From an uncultured Duncaniella sp. (GTDB taxonomy: Bacteria > Bacteroidota > Bacteroidia > Bacteroidales > Muribaculaceae): 64,000 bases of DNA. The translations under genes were made by a program, and so were the position numbers. This document shows, piece by piece, positions 8,362-16,545 of this stretch. The stretch is from the NCBI GenBank assembly GCA_910578515.1, contig CAJTQR010000002.1, positions 600,959 through 664,958 on the forward strand, read 5' to 3'. How positions within the stretch are numbered: position 1 is the stretch's first letter; every line of letters starts with the position of its first letter. The notes under the pieces were generated by a model, which saw nothing but the letters and a program-made list of their open reading frames with translations, searched no databases and was not told the DNA's origin.

Positions 8362-8949
8362 ATGAAGAAGTTTATAGTGATAGCGTGTGTGGTGCTTTCA
8401 GTAATAGGCGGTGCACTTTGGTGGATGGAATCACACAAGGTGTCGGCCGATACTATTCCCGCTACTATTGAGGATGTGAAAGGTATGGTGAAGCTATGCG
8501 CCCTTGAGATACATGATGATGTGCCGATGAAGGATTCTATAAATGGCAAATGGATTTTTGCAAAGGGGAGAATCAACGGCTACATTACTTTTGACCTCGA
8601 AAAGATGGAGTATGATGTGAAGGGCGACACCATCACAGTGGTGCTTCCACCGGAGAAGGTCGAGGTGTATGAGTCGACTGACAAAGGGGCTTACAGGGTG
8701 TATGATGCCTGGGATAATACACTTTTTGGCAAAGGGGAATTGACTACCCGTGAGGAGAATATACTAAAGGAAAGGATGAAAAGACGGTTTGTCGATGCGG
8801 TATATTCCAAAGGATATGTGAGGCGGGCGAGGGCTACGGCTGTGTCAACACTGTCGAATCTTTTTACCCATCTCAACGGTAATGTGGTCATAGTGGACTA
8901 TTATCCCGGAGGATATGGCGTGCGTGGAGCGGAGAACGTGAAAAAGTAG
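8362..8949 (+). CDS. DUF4230 family membrane-anchored protein, 195 aa
   Basis: The start is ATG 8362; a TTG at 8350 extends the frame but is unlikely. A single N-terminal membrane segment (FIVIACVVLSVIGGALWW) anchors a periplasmic domain that parallels the preceding protein: VKGMVKLCALEIHDDVPMKDS, then a GRINGYITFDLEKMEYDV strand pair, ITVVLPPEKVEVYES and a C-terminal helix. The two adjacent genes probably arose by duplication and may form a heteromer. Function unknown. Confidence 0.65.
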   Translation: MKKFIVIACVVLSVIGGALWWMESHKVSADTIPATIEDVKGMVKLCALEIHDDVPMKDSINGKWIFAKGRINGYITFDLEKMEYDVKGDTITVVLPPEKVEVYESTDKGAYRVYDAWDNTLFGKGELTTREENILKERMKRRFVDAVYSKGYVRRARATAVSTLSNLFTHLNGNVVIVDYYPGGYGVRGAENVKK

Positions 8950-8981
8950 GAGCTTGTTTTGGAAGTTAAAAAATTTGTTTA

Positions 8982-8989
8982 TATATTTG
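8982..8989 (+). promoter_or_regulatory. -7 box upstream of the SPFH gene
   Basis: TATATTTG, 35 bases before the ATG at 9025. Confidence 0.4.
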
Positions 8990-9024
8990 TGGTATAAAAA
9001 TGATATTATTTTGATATTACAATT

Positions 9025-9993
9025 ATGAAAGCTTCTGATTTAAACAAGGAATTTGCTTATGAAGGCAGTCTTTACAATGGCTTCCTCATGTTGTTCGTGA
9101 ATCTAATCGTATTGCCTGGGATTGTTGCTGCGATGTTTTGTCTCACACCTGACCCTGCCGCAGTGTGGCTCATTGTCTCTACCGTAGTGATTGGGTTGTT
9201 GTTTTTTATCATGCTTGGCGGCTACTGCATCCAGCAGCCAAATCAGGCGCGGGTGATGATATTCTTCGGAAATTATCGCGGCACATATCGCGGCACAGGT
9301 TTTTTCTGGGTAAATCCGTTCATGACTGCCAAGAAAGTATCCCTTCGCATCAGAAACATGGATATCGCGCCTATTAAGGTTAATGATAAGGTGGGAAATC
9401 CTGTGATGATAGGTATGGTACTCGTGTGGAAAGTGCGCGACACTTATCGTGCCGTGTTTGATATAGATGCTGACGTGTCAGTGGCAACTGGTGCTCAGGC
9501 TAATACTGTTGCTGACACCTCGCGTGCCACCTCGAAGGCATTGGATAATTTCGTAAGTATCCAGAGCGATGCGGCTCTCCGTGAGGTCACTGGTCGATTC
9601 TCGTATGACGATGAAGGTTCCACTACTGATGAGATTACCCTTCGTGGGGGCAGCCATGAAATCGTGGAGCTGCTTGAGGATAAGCTCAACGAGCGGTTGT
9701 CAATGGCGGGTATAGAAGTGGTGGAGGCGCGCCTTAATTATCTTGCATACGCACCCGAGATTGCAGCAGTGATGCTTCGTCGCCAGCAGGCGTCTGCTAT
9801 TATAGCGGCCCGCGAGAAAATCGTCGAGGGTGCTGTGTCGATGGTTAAGATGGCTCTTGAACAACTTAAAGATGAAGGTGTGGTTGAGCTTGACGAGGAG
9901 CGTAAGGCTTCGATGGTCAGCAATCTTCTGGTGGTGCTCTGCGCTGACGAGCCGGCACAGCCGGTGGTGAATACCGGCACACTTTATAACTAA
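9025..9993 (+). CDS. SPFH/band-7 domain membrane protein, 322 aa
   Basis: Two N-terminal membrane segments (about 18-42 and 46-68) are followed by a band-7/SPFH domain. Its landmarks are QQPNQARVMIFFGNYRGTYRGTGFFWVNPF, the strand RIRNMDIAPIKVNDKVGNPVMIGMVLVWKV, and the C-terminal helix ISAVMLRRQQA-like segment (EIAAVMLRRQQASAIIAAREKIVEGAV), typical of flotillin/stomatin-like scaffolds. Such proteins oligomerise at the inner membrane. The ribbon-helix-helix gene begins 17 bases after the stop, an arrangement I believe recurs in Bacteroidetes. Specific role unknown. Confidence 0.85.
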   Translation: MKASDLNKEFAYEGSLYNGFLMLFVNLIVLPGIVAAMFCLTPDPAAVWLIVSTVVIGLLFFIMLGGYCIQQPNQARVMIFFGNYRGTYRGTGFFWVNPFMTAKKVSLRIRNMDIAPIKVNDKVGNPVMIGMVLVWKVRDTYRAVFDIDADVSVATGAQANTVADTSRATSKALDNFVSIQSDAALREVTGRFSYDDEGSTTDEITLRGGSHEIVELLEDKLNERLSMAGIEVVEARLNYLAYAPEIAAVMLRRQQASAIIAAREKIVEGAVSMVKMALEQLKDEGVVELDEERKASMVSNLLVVLCADEPAQPVVNTGTLYN

Positions 9994-10010
9994 TCATCTC
10001 ATCTCGGAGT

Positions 10011-10193
10011 ATGGCTAAAAAGGAAGCAGGAAAAAGTTTTCTTTTGCGGCTCGATGCTTCCACCATGGAAAAGGTGGAAGCATGGGCTGCCCAGGAATTT
10101 CGTTCGGTCAACGGACAGATTCAATGGATTATCGCCGAGGCTTTGAAAAAGCATGGGCGCATGGGTAGGTCCGAGGGTGAGGCTGACAAATAA
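10011..10193 (+). CDS. Arc/ribbon-helix-helix small DNA-binding protein, 60 aa
   Basis: The sequence KSFLLRLDASTMEKVEAWAAQEFRSVNGQIQWIIAEALKKHGR has an Arc-type RHH pattern: a beta strand (FLLRLD), helix A (MEKVEAWAAQE), the S-V-N-G-Q turn, and helix B (IQWIIAEALKKH). The acceptable upstream purine stretch CGGAG sits directly before the ATG. It is co-transcribed with the SPFH gene and followed by a strong terminator. It may autoregulate the pair or, as in other SPFH-linked copies, have an unrelated role. Confidence 0.8.
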   Translation: MAKKEAGKSFLLRLDASTMEKVEAWAAQEFRSVNGQIQWIIAEALKKHGRMGRSEGEADK

Positions 10194-10211
10194 TATAGGA
10201 TATATAAAGCA

Positions 10212-10239
10212 GAAAAGGCTGTCGAACGACAGCCTTTTC
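10212..10239 (+). terminator. Intrinsic terminator after the SPFH-RHH operon
   Basis: A perfect stem (AAAAGGCTGTCG with its complement, 10212-10224 and 10227-10239) with A- and T-rich edges. The next about 250 bases up to 10498 are AT-rich and show no gene or clear structure. Confidence 0.85.
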
Positions 10240-10497
10240 GAAATGTGATAAATTTTGGTTTTGTCTACTAAAAACTATTTTGCAACCGTAAAATTTTCGT
10301 GTTTAGGTATTGATTTTTATATCTTGAAAACCTCTGAATCGAGGTTTGTTTGATTCACACCACAAAGTTAGAATGAATAAGTTACAAACTTGTTACAAAT
10401 ATAACACAATGAAGTTACGTGAATTTATATTAACACAAATTAACGTGAAATAATCCGAAATAGGGTCCTCTCGCGTGATTATAAGCGATAATAGTGT

Positions 10498-10505
10498 TAA
10501 ATTTG
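10498..10505 (+). promoter_or_regulatory. -7 box upstream of the alpha-amylase gene
   Basis: TAAATTTG overlaps the alternative upstream start at 10494 and lies 42 bases before ATG 10548. The downstream ATG is therefore the likely start. Confidence 0.45.
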
Positions 10506-10547
10506 CCAAAGAGATTATATCAGATTCAGAAATTCAAAATAAGTTTT

Positions 10548-11993
10548 ATGAAACTCAAAATTATGTTTTTCGCTTTTCTTGCATCGATTTTTGGTGGAAG
10601 TGCGGTGGCGGCTGCTTCGGATAAACCTGATGCACGTTCATTGTCGATTTATCAGATTATGGTGGCGTCATTTCAGCATGATTCAGATGGCGCGCCGGGT
10701 TATCAAGCCATGTGGGGACCGGATGATGCTATCAAAAATGGAAATCTGCGTGGTGTGATAAATGCACTTGACCATATAAAGAGCCTTGGGGTTAACGCGA
10801 TATGGATGACTCCGATATTTGATAGCTCTATAGCCGAGGGAGGAGAAAAATTGCAGGCAACAGGATATTTTACCAATGATTATTTTAAGATAGACCCTCA
10901 TTTCGGTACTGAAGCTGATTTTCGTGAACTCGTCGATGAGGCGCACAAGCGTGGACTATATGTGATACTCGATGGAGTGTTCGGACATCATGGTGGAGTG
11001 ACCGCTCCGTCGCCTAAAGGTAATAGAATAGACACCACGCGTGTGTTCAGCGACCGGGGCGAGCAGGGTGGTACGGGCAATGTGGCTTATCCCGGCTCGT
11101 TGGAGTACTTCAAGGAACTCGCTACATATTGGATAGATAAATACGGTGTGGACGGATGGCGTCTTGACCAGGCGTATCAGGCTACGCAGAATGGTCATAA
11201 TTACTGGCTTGAAATTAAGCAGGCGGTGGACTCTGTGACAGCTTCACGTCGTGCACGCGGCGAAGAGTGGGGGATACTCGGATATATGGTAGGCGAGGAT
11301 TGGGGTACCGCAGATGTGATAAACAGGGGTGTTTATAAGGATGGCGGTCTGGACAGTGCGTTTGATTTTGATGGCAAAGAGCTTATAAGTGGTCCAATGC
11401 AGGAACTTACCTCCGAAGGTCTCGAAAATGGTTGGGCTGATGTGATTACAGTGCTGTCGCCTCCTACCGCCCGCGGATATCTCAATGATTCAGTGCAGCC
11501 CAATCTGTTTCTCTCCAACCATGATGGTTATCGTCTCGCCGACCATTTTGATAGCGACGATTCTTATTTCTATCAGAAACTTATGACGCGCAACGCGATT
11601 TTGGCTGCATACTCAGGTCCAATCACATTATATTATGGTGACGAATACGCTGATTTGAGTCGGAATAGTATCGGAGCGCAGAAGGATAATATTGCCCGTA
11701 CCACAGGTCATCTCGAACCGCGCAATCCGAAGGAAGAAGCGCTTAAGAATTATATATCAGATGCCATGAGATTTCGCGCTGATAATCCGGCCATGTGGCG
11801 TGGGGACGCTACGTTCTACACTTTCAAGCCGAATGGTGGGGGAGAGGTGCTTGTTGTTACCAAAACCGACGTGGAGAGTGGCAATAAAGTGGTGGTAATC
11901 TTCAGTGACGTTGATGTTGAAGTGCCTGTTGCGGGTGTCGATGCACCGGTGAAGGTCTCAGCTTGGGTCCCGGAATTTGTGAAAGTCAGCTGA
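10548..11993 (+). CDS. Secreted alpha-amylase family glycoside hydrolase (GH13), 481 aa
   Basis: The ATG at 10548 gives a clean signal peptide (MKLKIMFFAFLASIFGGSAVAAA). The GH13 barrel is complete: region I LDGVFGHHG (about 141-149), region II DGWRLDQA with the nucleophile Asp207, region III MVGEDWG with the acid/base Glu250, and region IV LSNHDGYR with Asp326. The usual Asn of region I (DxxxNH) is Gly here. A short C-terminal beta domain (about 400-481) follows. It would hydrolyse alpha-1,4-glucans such as starch-derived oligosaccharides in the periplasm or outside the cell. No SusC/SusD pair is adjacent, so it stands alone. Confidence 0.9.
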   Translation: MKLKIMFFAFLASIFGGSAVAAASDKPDARSLSIYQIMVASFQHDSDGAPGYQAMWGPDDAIKNGNLRGVINALDHIKSLGVNAIWMTPIFDSSIAEGGEKLQATGYFTNDYFKIDPHFGTEADFRELVDEAHKRGLYVILDGVFGHHGGVTAPSPKGNRIDTTRVFSDRGEQGGTGNVAYPGSLEYFKELATYWIDKYGVDGWRLDQAYQATQNGHNYWLEIKQAVDSVTASRRARGEEWGILGYMVGEDWGTADVINRGVYKDGGLDSAFDFDGKELISGPMQELTSEGLENGWADVITVLSPPTARGYLNDSVQPNLFLSNHDGYRLADHFDSDDSYFYQKLMTRNAILAAYSGPITLYYGDEYADLSRNSIGAQKDNIARTTGHLEPRNPKEEALKNYISDAMRFRADNPAMWRGDATFYTFKPNGGGEVLVVTKTDVESGNKVVVIFSDVDVEVPVAGVDAPVKVSAWVPEFVKVS

Positions 11994-12013
11994 GTTGATT
12001 TGCTGACCGGTAA

Positions 12014-12754
12014 TCACCGCATTTTCATGTAATACTGTCGTTGTGCGGGAGAGAGACGCTCTATGGAGTATCTAAGCATGGTGCGTGGCATCTTCGAGGC
12101 GTTAGCCTCAAGAAACTCGCACAGCAGATGCTCGCTGACTCGTTTGCCCATCTCGCGCAACATCCATCCTGTGGCTTTGCGCATCAGGTCGTGAGTATGG
12201 TTAAGGAAATAAGTGGCGATTTTTATGGTGGGTTCATGTGTGCCGTGACATAGCAGCGCATAAGTGCTCACCATTGCTATACGTTGTTCCCACAAGTTTT
12301 CAGATTTCATTAGGCGGTACAATATCTCGTGGTTGCCGGTCTCGGCAACATATTCCCCTATGATTTTAGGAGCCGAAAGGTCTACGAGGTCCCAGTTGTT
12401 GGCTCGTGTGGCATGGGTGAGGTAGAAGTCTACCAATTTCTGCTTCCCTGCCATATCTTTCTTGTTCTTTTCGTAGCGTCTCACAAGTGCGAGAAAACCT
12501 GAGAGCCGGAACTCATGTATGGGGGAGTTTAGCATTTCCGAGATGACCTCGAAAGGAGCATCCCAAAATAGACGCGCCACCTTGCGGTTGTCGGGCACTA
12601 TCACCCCTATGAATATATCGCCTTCGCCATATTCACCCTTTCCGGTTTTAAAGAATCGTTGGAGCACTTCTTTCTTCTCCGGTATAACATGTGATTTAAG
12701 CTCCGATTGCCATAGTGTCAGCAATTCGTCGTTGGAATACTCTTGGGCTGTCAT
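12014..12754 (-). CDS. AlkD-like DNA alkylation repair enzyme (HEAT-repeat glycosylase), 246 aa
   Basis: The protein is nearly all helical and consists of HEAT-like repeats. The core segment ATRANNWDLVDLSAPKIIGEYV (about 123-145) matches the AlkC/AlkD signature around the NxWDxxD motif, whose Asp lies in the DNA-binding cleft. Family members excise N3- and N7-alkylated purines without base flipping. The start at 12754 (MTAQEYSND) is preferred over 12847: a minus-strand -7 box TATCTTTG lies at 12795-12802, inside the longer version. It converges with the amylase gene; 20 bases separate the two stops. Confidence 0.8.
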   Translation of the reverse strand: MTAQEYSNDELLTLWQSELKSHVIPEKKEVLQRFFKTGKGEYGEGDIFIGVIVPDNRKVARLFWDAPFEVISEMLNSPIHEFRLSGFLALVRRYEKNKKDMAGKQKLVDFYLTHATRANNWDLVDLSAPKIIGEYVAETGNHEILYRLMKSENLWEQRIAMVSTYALLCHGTHEPTIKIATYFLNHTHDLMRKATGWMLREMGKRVSEHLLCEFLEANASKMPRTMLRYSIERLSPAQRQYYMKMR

Positions 12755-12794
12755 ATATTTTGGGGGAAATTGTGGTATGTTGGTAAATGAGTGG

Positions 12795-12802
12795 CAAAGA
12801 TA
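12795..12802 (-). promoter_or_regulatory. -7 box for the AlkD-like gene
   Basis: TATCTTTG on the minus strand, 41 bases before the ATG at 12754. Confidence 0.45.
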
Positions 12803-12873
12803 GGTAAATCTATTAAAAAACGGGTGAAAAGAGAATTTTTTCATCAAAACATGGTAAAAATTGTGGAAACATC

Positions 12874-12904
12874 TTTGAAAATATGAAAATAATCCCTACC
12901 TTTG
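12874..12904 (+). promoter_or_regulatory. Promoter of the CAT-anticodon tRNA
   Basis: TTTG (12874-12877), exactly 19 bases, then TACCTTTG (12897-12904), followed by GC. A textbook Bacteroidetes promoter. Confidence 0.75.
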
Positions 12905-12960
12905 CACCACTTAAAACTCGAACGTCCCCCTATCAGGACACCAAATCGGTAAATTTCGAC

Positions 12961-13034
12961 GGTCCTTTAGCTCAGTTGGTTAGAGCACCTGACTCATAAT
13001 CAGGGAGTCGTAGGTTCAAGCCCTACAAGGACCA
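12961..13034 (+). tRNA. tRNA with CAT anticodon, probably tRNA-Ile2 (lysidine type)
   Basis: 74 nt cloverleaf. The acceptor stem GGTCCTT pairs with AAGGACC (13027-13033). The D arm is GCTC/GAGC, the anticodon stem CCTGA/TCAGG has loop CTCATAA (anticodon CAT at 12995-12997), and the T arm holds GTTCAAG. The discriminator is A and CCA is not encoded. The CAT anticodon fits either elongator tRNA-Met or tRNA-Ile2 modified by TilS. The start GGnCCnTTAGCTCAG resembles the Ile2 type, but this was judged by eye. Confidence 0.9.
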
Positions 13035-13040
13035 CAGATA

Positions 13041-13075
13041 AAAAGTAGTCAGCATCCTTGCTGACTACTTTTTTT
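13041..13075 (+). terminator. Terminator after the tRNA
   Basis: The stem AAGTAGTCAGCA (13043-13054) with TGCTGACTACTT (13059-13070) is followed by a run of T. Confidence 0.9.
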
Positions 13076-13208
13076 GTTTTTTCGCTCTTTATACCCCAGA
13101 CTGTCTTGCTGCGCGTCAGTGGTGTGGGCGTTTTTTATATCGGCAGACACAACTTAACTGTAAATCAATACGTTTTAATGATAAAAGCGATTTTTAATAG
13201 CTTGAAAA

Positions 13209-13240
13209 TTTGGTTCAGTAGGAGAAAAACATTAATTTTG
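13209..13240 (+). promoter_or_regulatory. Promoter of the 44-aa/160-aa gene pair
   Basis: TTTG (13209-13212), 20 bases, TAATTTTG (13233-13240). It lies 24 bases before ATG 13265. Confidence 0.65.
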
Positions 13241-13264
13241 CATTAAACAATCAAACAAACAGAT

Positions 13265-13399
13265 ATGACTCGAACCATCACCATTAAAAAACCCTCTCAA
13301 AGGATGATTCAAGTCTTTGATTCCTTGAGAGAAAAGAAGCGTCAGCAGGTTGAAAAGCTGATGAAGAAGAAGGAATGTGTCTTTACAGTAAAAGTGTAA
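13265..13399 (+). CDS. Small basic protein, 44 aa, unknown function
   Basis: ATG at 13265, TAA at 13397-13399. The peptide begins MTRTITIKKPSQRMIQVFDSL and continues with a strongly basic helix (REKKRQQVEKLMKKKE) ending CVFTVKV. A good promoter lies just upstream, and a single base separates it from the next ORF, so the pair is surely co-translated. The size, charge and pairing resemble an antitoxin or chaperone partner of the downstream protein, but I recognise no family. Confidence 0.65.
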   Translation: MTRTITIKKPSQRMIQVFDSLREKKRQQVEKLMKKKECVFTVKV

Positions 13400-13400
13400 C

Positions 13401-13883
13401 ATGGACATATCTTTTGACATATATAACGATAAGGGCGACCAGATAAGGGTCGCCCTTTCGTATTACGATACAGAAAGTCTGCAAGCGTTCACCAGCGACC
13501 CGCTGACACTTACTCTTGTGTTCTATGATGTGGCATTGGTCCGTGTTGTGGGAGAAGAACCTGTTGGGGTAAAGACACTGATGGCAATTTGCGATGTATT
13601 GTTCAAATTTATGAATGATAATGATACAGCTGTGCTGTGTTTCTATTGTGATGACCTGACCGAAGTCCCCCGTAATCATAAGAATCTCATGCCTCAGGAA
13701 TATAGAAGCCGTTTATTCTCATGTATGTTTGATATGTACGTCAAAGCCAACGGAATCTCAAACATAATAAACTATGGCATCAAGATTGAGGATAACAATA
13801 TACCTAGATTTGCTCATTTTATAACTCAGGAGAAATATTTACCCGCTGTAAAATTATTGGGGAACATCATAATGGAGAAATAA
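13401..13883 (+). CDS. Conserved-looking hypothetical protein, 160 aa
   Basis: The ATG at 13401 is 1 base after the stop of the 44-aa gene. The sequence has a beta-rich first half (FDIYNDKGDQIRVALSYYD, LTLVFYDVALVRVV) and the central motif AVLCFYCDD. A charged segment RNHKNLMPQEYRSRLFSCMFDMY and a helical C-terminus follow. No signal peptide or membrane segment is visible. The layout recalls a Bacteroidetes domain of unknown function (possibly DUF6169), which I cannot confirm. Paired with the small basic protein, it could be a toxin-antitoxin-like or regulatory unit. Confidence 0.7.
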   Translation: MDISFDIYNDKGDQIRVALSYYDTESLQAFTSDPLTLTLVFYDVALVRVVGEEPVGVKTLMAICDVLFKFMNDNDTAVLCFYCDDLTEVPRNHKNLMPQEYRSRLFSCMFDMYVKANGISNIINYGIKIEDNNIPRFAHFITQEKYLPAVKLLGNIIMEK

Positions 13884-14404
13884 TTTATTGTACCACCGAA
13901 GCAGGTGGTACAATAATCTACTGTCCCAAAATCTGCTGACCCAAAAAGCGGATGGATTTTTATATTGATGTGAATATGTTCTGGGATGGCTTTGTTGATA
14001 TGGTCACGCTGTAATTAATTGACATTATAAATATGGGGTGACGGGAATAGTCTCGGACAGGTACAAAAAGGAGGAGTTAGAACAGCGTTCTAACTCCTCC
14101 CCTCACGTTTCAACTATTTATTTATGAGAGCCTCTATATCCAGTTTCACAACTCGGTAAAGAGGACGAGGGATGTAAATTTAGATTCAAATTGCTTATTA
14201 GCTTCTTTATCTTTACTTACATCATTAAAACAATTGATATAGAGGTTTTCATGTGACGATTGCGCTAAAAGAGATTAAAAAACGTCAATCAAATGGTTAA
14301 AAAAGGGTTTTGTGTTAAAATATCGACACTAATCTGCAAAATAGCCACGTGAGGGGAGGTAGTGTAGCCTCAGAGTGACGCCAAGAGGTAAGGCTGGACT
14401 GTTG
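13884..14404. other. 520-base non-coding stretch with nested inverted repeats
   Basis: No ORF here has a convincing composition. A perfect 14-bp hairpin (14070-14083 with 14087-14100) looks like a terminator for the preceding pair. It is followed by nested complementary segments: 14096-14108 with 14347-14359 (13 bp), 14131-14140 with 14236-14245 (10 bp) and 14171-14177 with 14217-14223 (7 bp). The outer helix shares five bases with the hairpin, so the two are mutually exclusive. It may be a structured RNA or a decayed miniature mobile element. Confidence 0.5.
14070..14100. terminator. Strong hairpin, probable terminator
   Basis: GGAGGAGTTAGAAC, loop AGC, GTTCTAACTCCTCC. It has an A-run on its left side, so it would terminate leftward transcription (recG) at least as well as rightward. 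Confidence 0.55.
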
Positions 14405-16498
14405 CTAAGATATGCGCGACCAGTCGTGCATGCGAGATGTGAGCAGCTGGAGCTGAGTCACCAATACGGCATGTTCCTGATGTGTGAGGTCGGGGTCGGT
14501 GTCAAGGATTTCGCATGCGGTATCACGTGCAAGTTGCACGATTTGTCCGTCGGTAGATAGGTTGGCGATATGCAGGTCAAACGGAATACCGCTTTGCATA
14601 GTACCCTCAATGTCGCCCGGTCCACGCATCTGCATGTCGGCTTCGGCTATGGCAAACCCATCAGTGGTCGATGTCATGAGTTCCAGGCGTTGGCGGGTCT
14701 CCTTTGCAATCTTACGTTTCGACATGAGTATGCAGTAGCTCTGACCTTCACCGCGACCTACACGTCCACGCAACTGGTGGAGCTGCGACAGTCCGAACCG
14801 TTCGGAATTTTCTATGAGCATTGTGGTGGCATTGGGCACGTTGACTCCTACCTCTATCACCGTTGTTGCCACGAGTATATTCGCCTCGCCTGAAGCGAAA
14901 AGTCCCATTTGATAGTCTTTCTCCACCGGTTTCATCTGTCCGTGTACGAATGCCACTTTGTAGTCGCGAAAGATTTCGCGGATATTCTCATATCCTTCTT
15001 CAAGCGACTGCAGGTCGAGCTTTTCGTTCTCCTTGATAAGGGGATACACGATATAGACCTGCCGCCCCATTTTGAGCTGTCGCCCTATGCCTTGGTAGGT
15101 CTTGAATCTGTCCTCATCATATCTAAGGAGTGTCTGGACGGGTTTGCGACCGGGTGGAAGCTCATCAATGACCGATACATCAAGGTCGCCGTACACGGTC
15201 ATGGCAAGTGTACGGGGGATAGGCGTGGCTGTCATCACCAGCACATGTGGAGGGATGATATTTTTGGTCCATAGCCGGGCACGCTGTGCCACACCGAAAC
15301 GGTGCTGCTCGTCAATCACTATAAATCCGAGATTGCGGAATTTCACATTGTCTTCAATCACGGCATGTGTTCCTATGAGTATGTGGAGTGACCCGTCGGT
15401 AAGCTGGGTGTGAATCTCTTCGCGTGCCTTTTTACGTGTAGAGCCGGTGAGCAGTTTCACGTTTATTCCCATCGGAGCCACCAATTGGGTGATGGTCTCG
15501 AAATGCTGTGTGGCAAGAATCTCGGTAGGAGCCATCAGGCATGCCTGTGTGGAATTGTCGAGCGCTATCAGCATACATAGCAGCGCCACGAGTGTTTTCC
15601 CCGAGCCGACATCACCTTGAAGCAGACGGTTCATCTGTCGTCCGGTAGCCATATCGTTCCTGATTTCCTTGATTACACGCTTTTGGGCTCCGGTGAGTGG
15701 AAATGGGAGGAATTGGGAGTAGAATGTGTTGAAGAAGTGTCCGATTCTTGGGAACATAAATCCCTGCGTAGTGCTGCTTCTGCGACGGGCATATCTTTGT
15801 ATGTTAAGCTGGAGATAGAACAATTCCTCGAATTTCAGCCTTAGTCGTGCCGCCTGAAGCTGTTCGTTTGATTGTGGATTGTGAATAGCGCATAGAGCCT
15901 CGTGGATACCAAGCAGACGATGCTTTGCGATGATTTCCTTTGGCAGAGTCTCTGTCAATCCGGTCATGCCTCCAAGTATATCGGCTACAGCTGCGGAAAA
16001 AGTGCGTGATGAGAAGCCTCGGTTGCGCAGCTGTTCGGTTAGCGGATATACCCCTCTGAAACCGCTTCGGGCGAGGGCGGCTCCCGGTACATCAATCTCC
16101 GGATGGACCATGCTCCATTTTCCATTGAACCATGATGGTTTGCCGAATACAATATACTCGGTGGCTGTGTGATAAGTCTGGCGGATTCCTTTGATGCGCT
16201 GAAACCACACGACCTCCATCACTGCCGACCCGTCGGAGAATAGTCCCACAAGGCGGGTTTTAGCACCTTCTCCTTGCACGGTAAAAGAAATGAATTTCCC
16301 TTTCACCTGCACCGAAGGCATGTCATCGCCCGAGAAATTGATGATTCGATATATGGACCTGCGGTCAAGGTAATGGGTAGGGAAATGATACAGAAGGTCA
16401 TAATAGGTCTTTATGCCAAGATTCTTTTCAAGAAGCTCGGCACGTTTAGGTCCCATTCCGCGCAGGAATTTTATGTCCATTCTTCTGAGTCGTTCCAT
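14405..16498 (-). CDS. recG: ATP-dependent DNA helicase RecG, 697 aa
   Basis: Full length for the family. It has an N-terminal wedge/OB domain (about 1-150, including the FLRGMGPKRAELLEK entry motif). The superfamily 2 helicase core carries Walker A GDVGSGKT at 295-302, the DEQH box at 396-399 in VIDEQHRFGV, TATPIPRT (motif III) and a C-terminal half with ATTVIEVGVNVPNATTMLI and QLRGRVGRG. RecG reverses stalled replication forks and branch-migrates Holliday junctions. It lies 47 bases downstream of ispD on the same strand and is probably co-transcribed. Confidence 0.97.
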   Translation of the reverse strand: MERLRRMDIKFLRGMGPKRAELLEKNLGIKTYYDLLYHFPTHYLDRRSIYRIINFSGDDMPSVQVKGKFISFTVQGEGAKTRLVGLFSDGSAVMEVVWFQRIKGIRQTYHTATEYIVFGKPSWFNGKWSMVHPEIDVPGAALARSGFRGVYPLTEQLRNRGFSSRTFSAAVADILGGMTGLTETLPKEIIAKHRLLGIHEALCAIHNPQSNEQLQAARLRLKFEELFYLQLNIQRYARRRSSTTQGFMFPRIGHFFNTFYSQFLPFPLTGAQKRVIKEIRNDMATGRQMNRLLQGDVGSGKTLVALLCMLIALDNSTQACLMAPTEILATQHFETITQLVAPMGINVKLLTGSTRKKAREEIHTQLTDGSLHILIGTHAVIEDNVKFRNLGFIVIDEQHRFGVAQRARLWTKNIIPPHVLVMTATPIPRTLAMTVYGDLDVSVIDELPPGRKPVQTLLRYDEDRFKTYQGIGRQLKMGRQVYIVYPLIKENEKLDLQSLEEGYENIREIFRDYKVAFVHGQMKPVEKDYQMGLFASGEANILVATTVIEVGVNVPNATTMLIENSERFGLSQLHQLRGRVGRGEGQSYCILMSKRKIAKETRQRLELMTSTTDGFAIAEADMQMRGPGDIEGTMQSGIPFDLHIANLSTDGQIVQLARDTACEILDTDPDLTHQEHAVLVTQLQLLTSRMHDWSRIS

Positions 16499-16545
16499 CA
16501 GTCGGGCTGTGTGGTATTAAGAGGGTAGATTTGTGTTTTTAGCCT

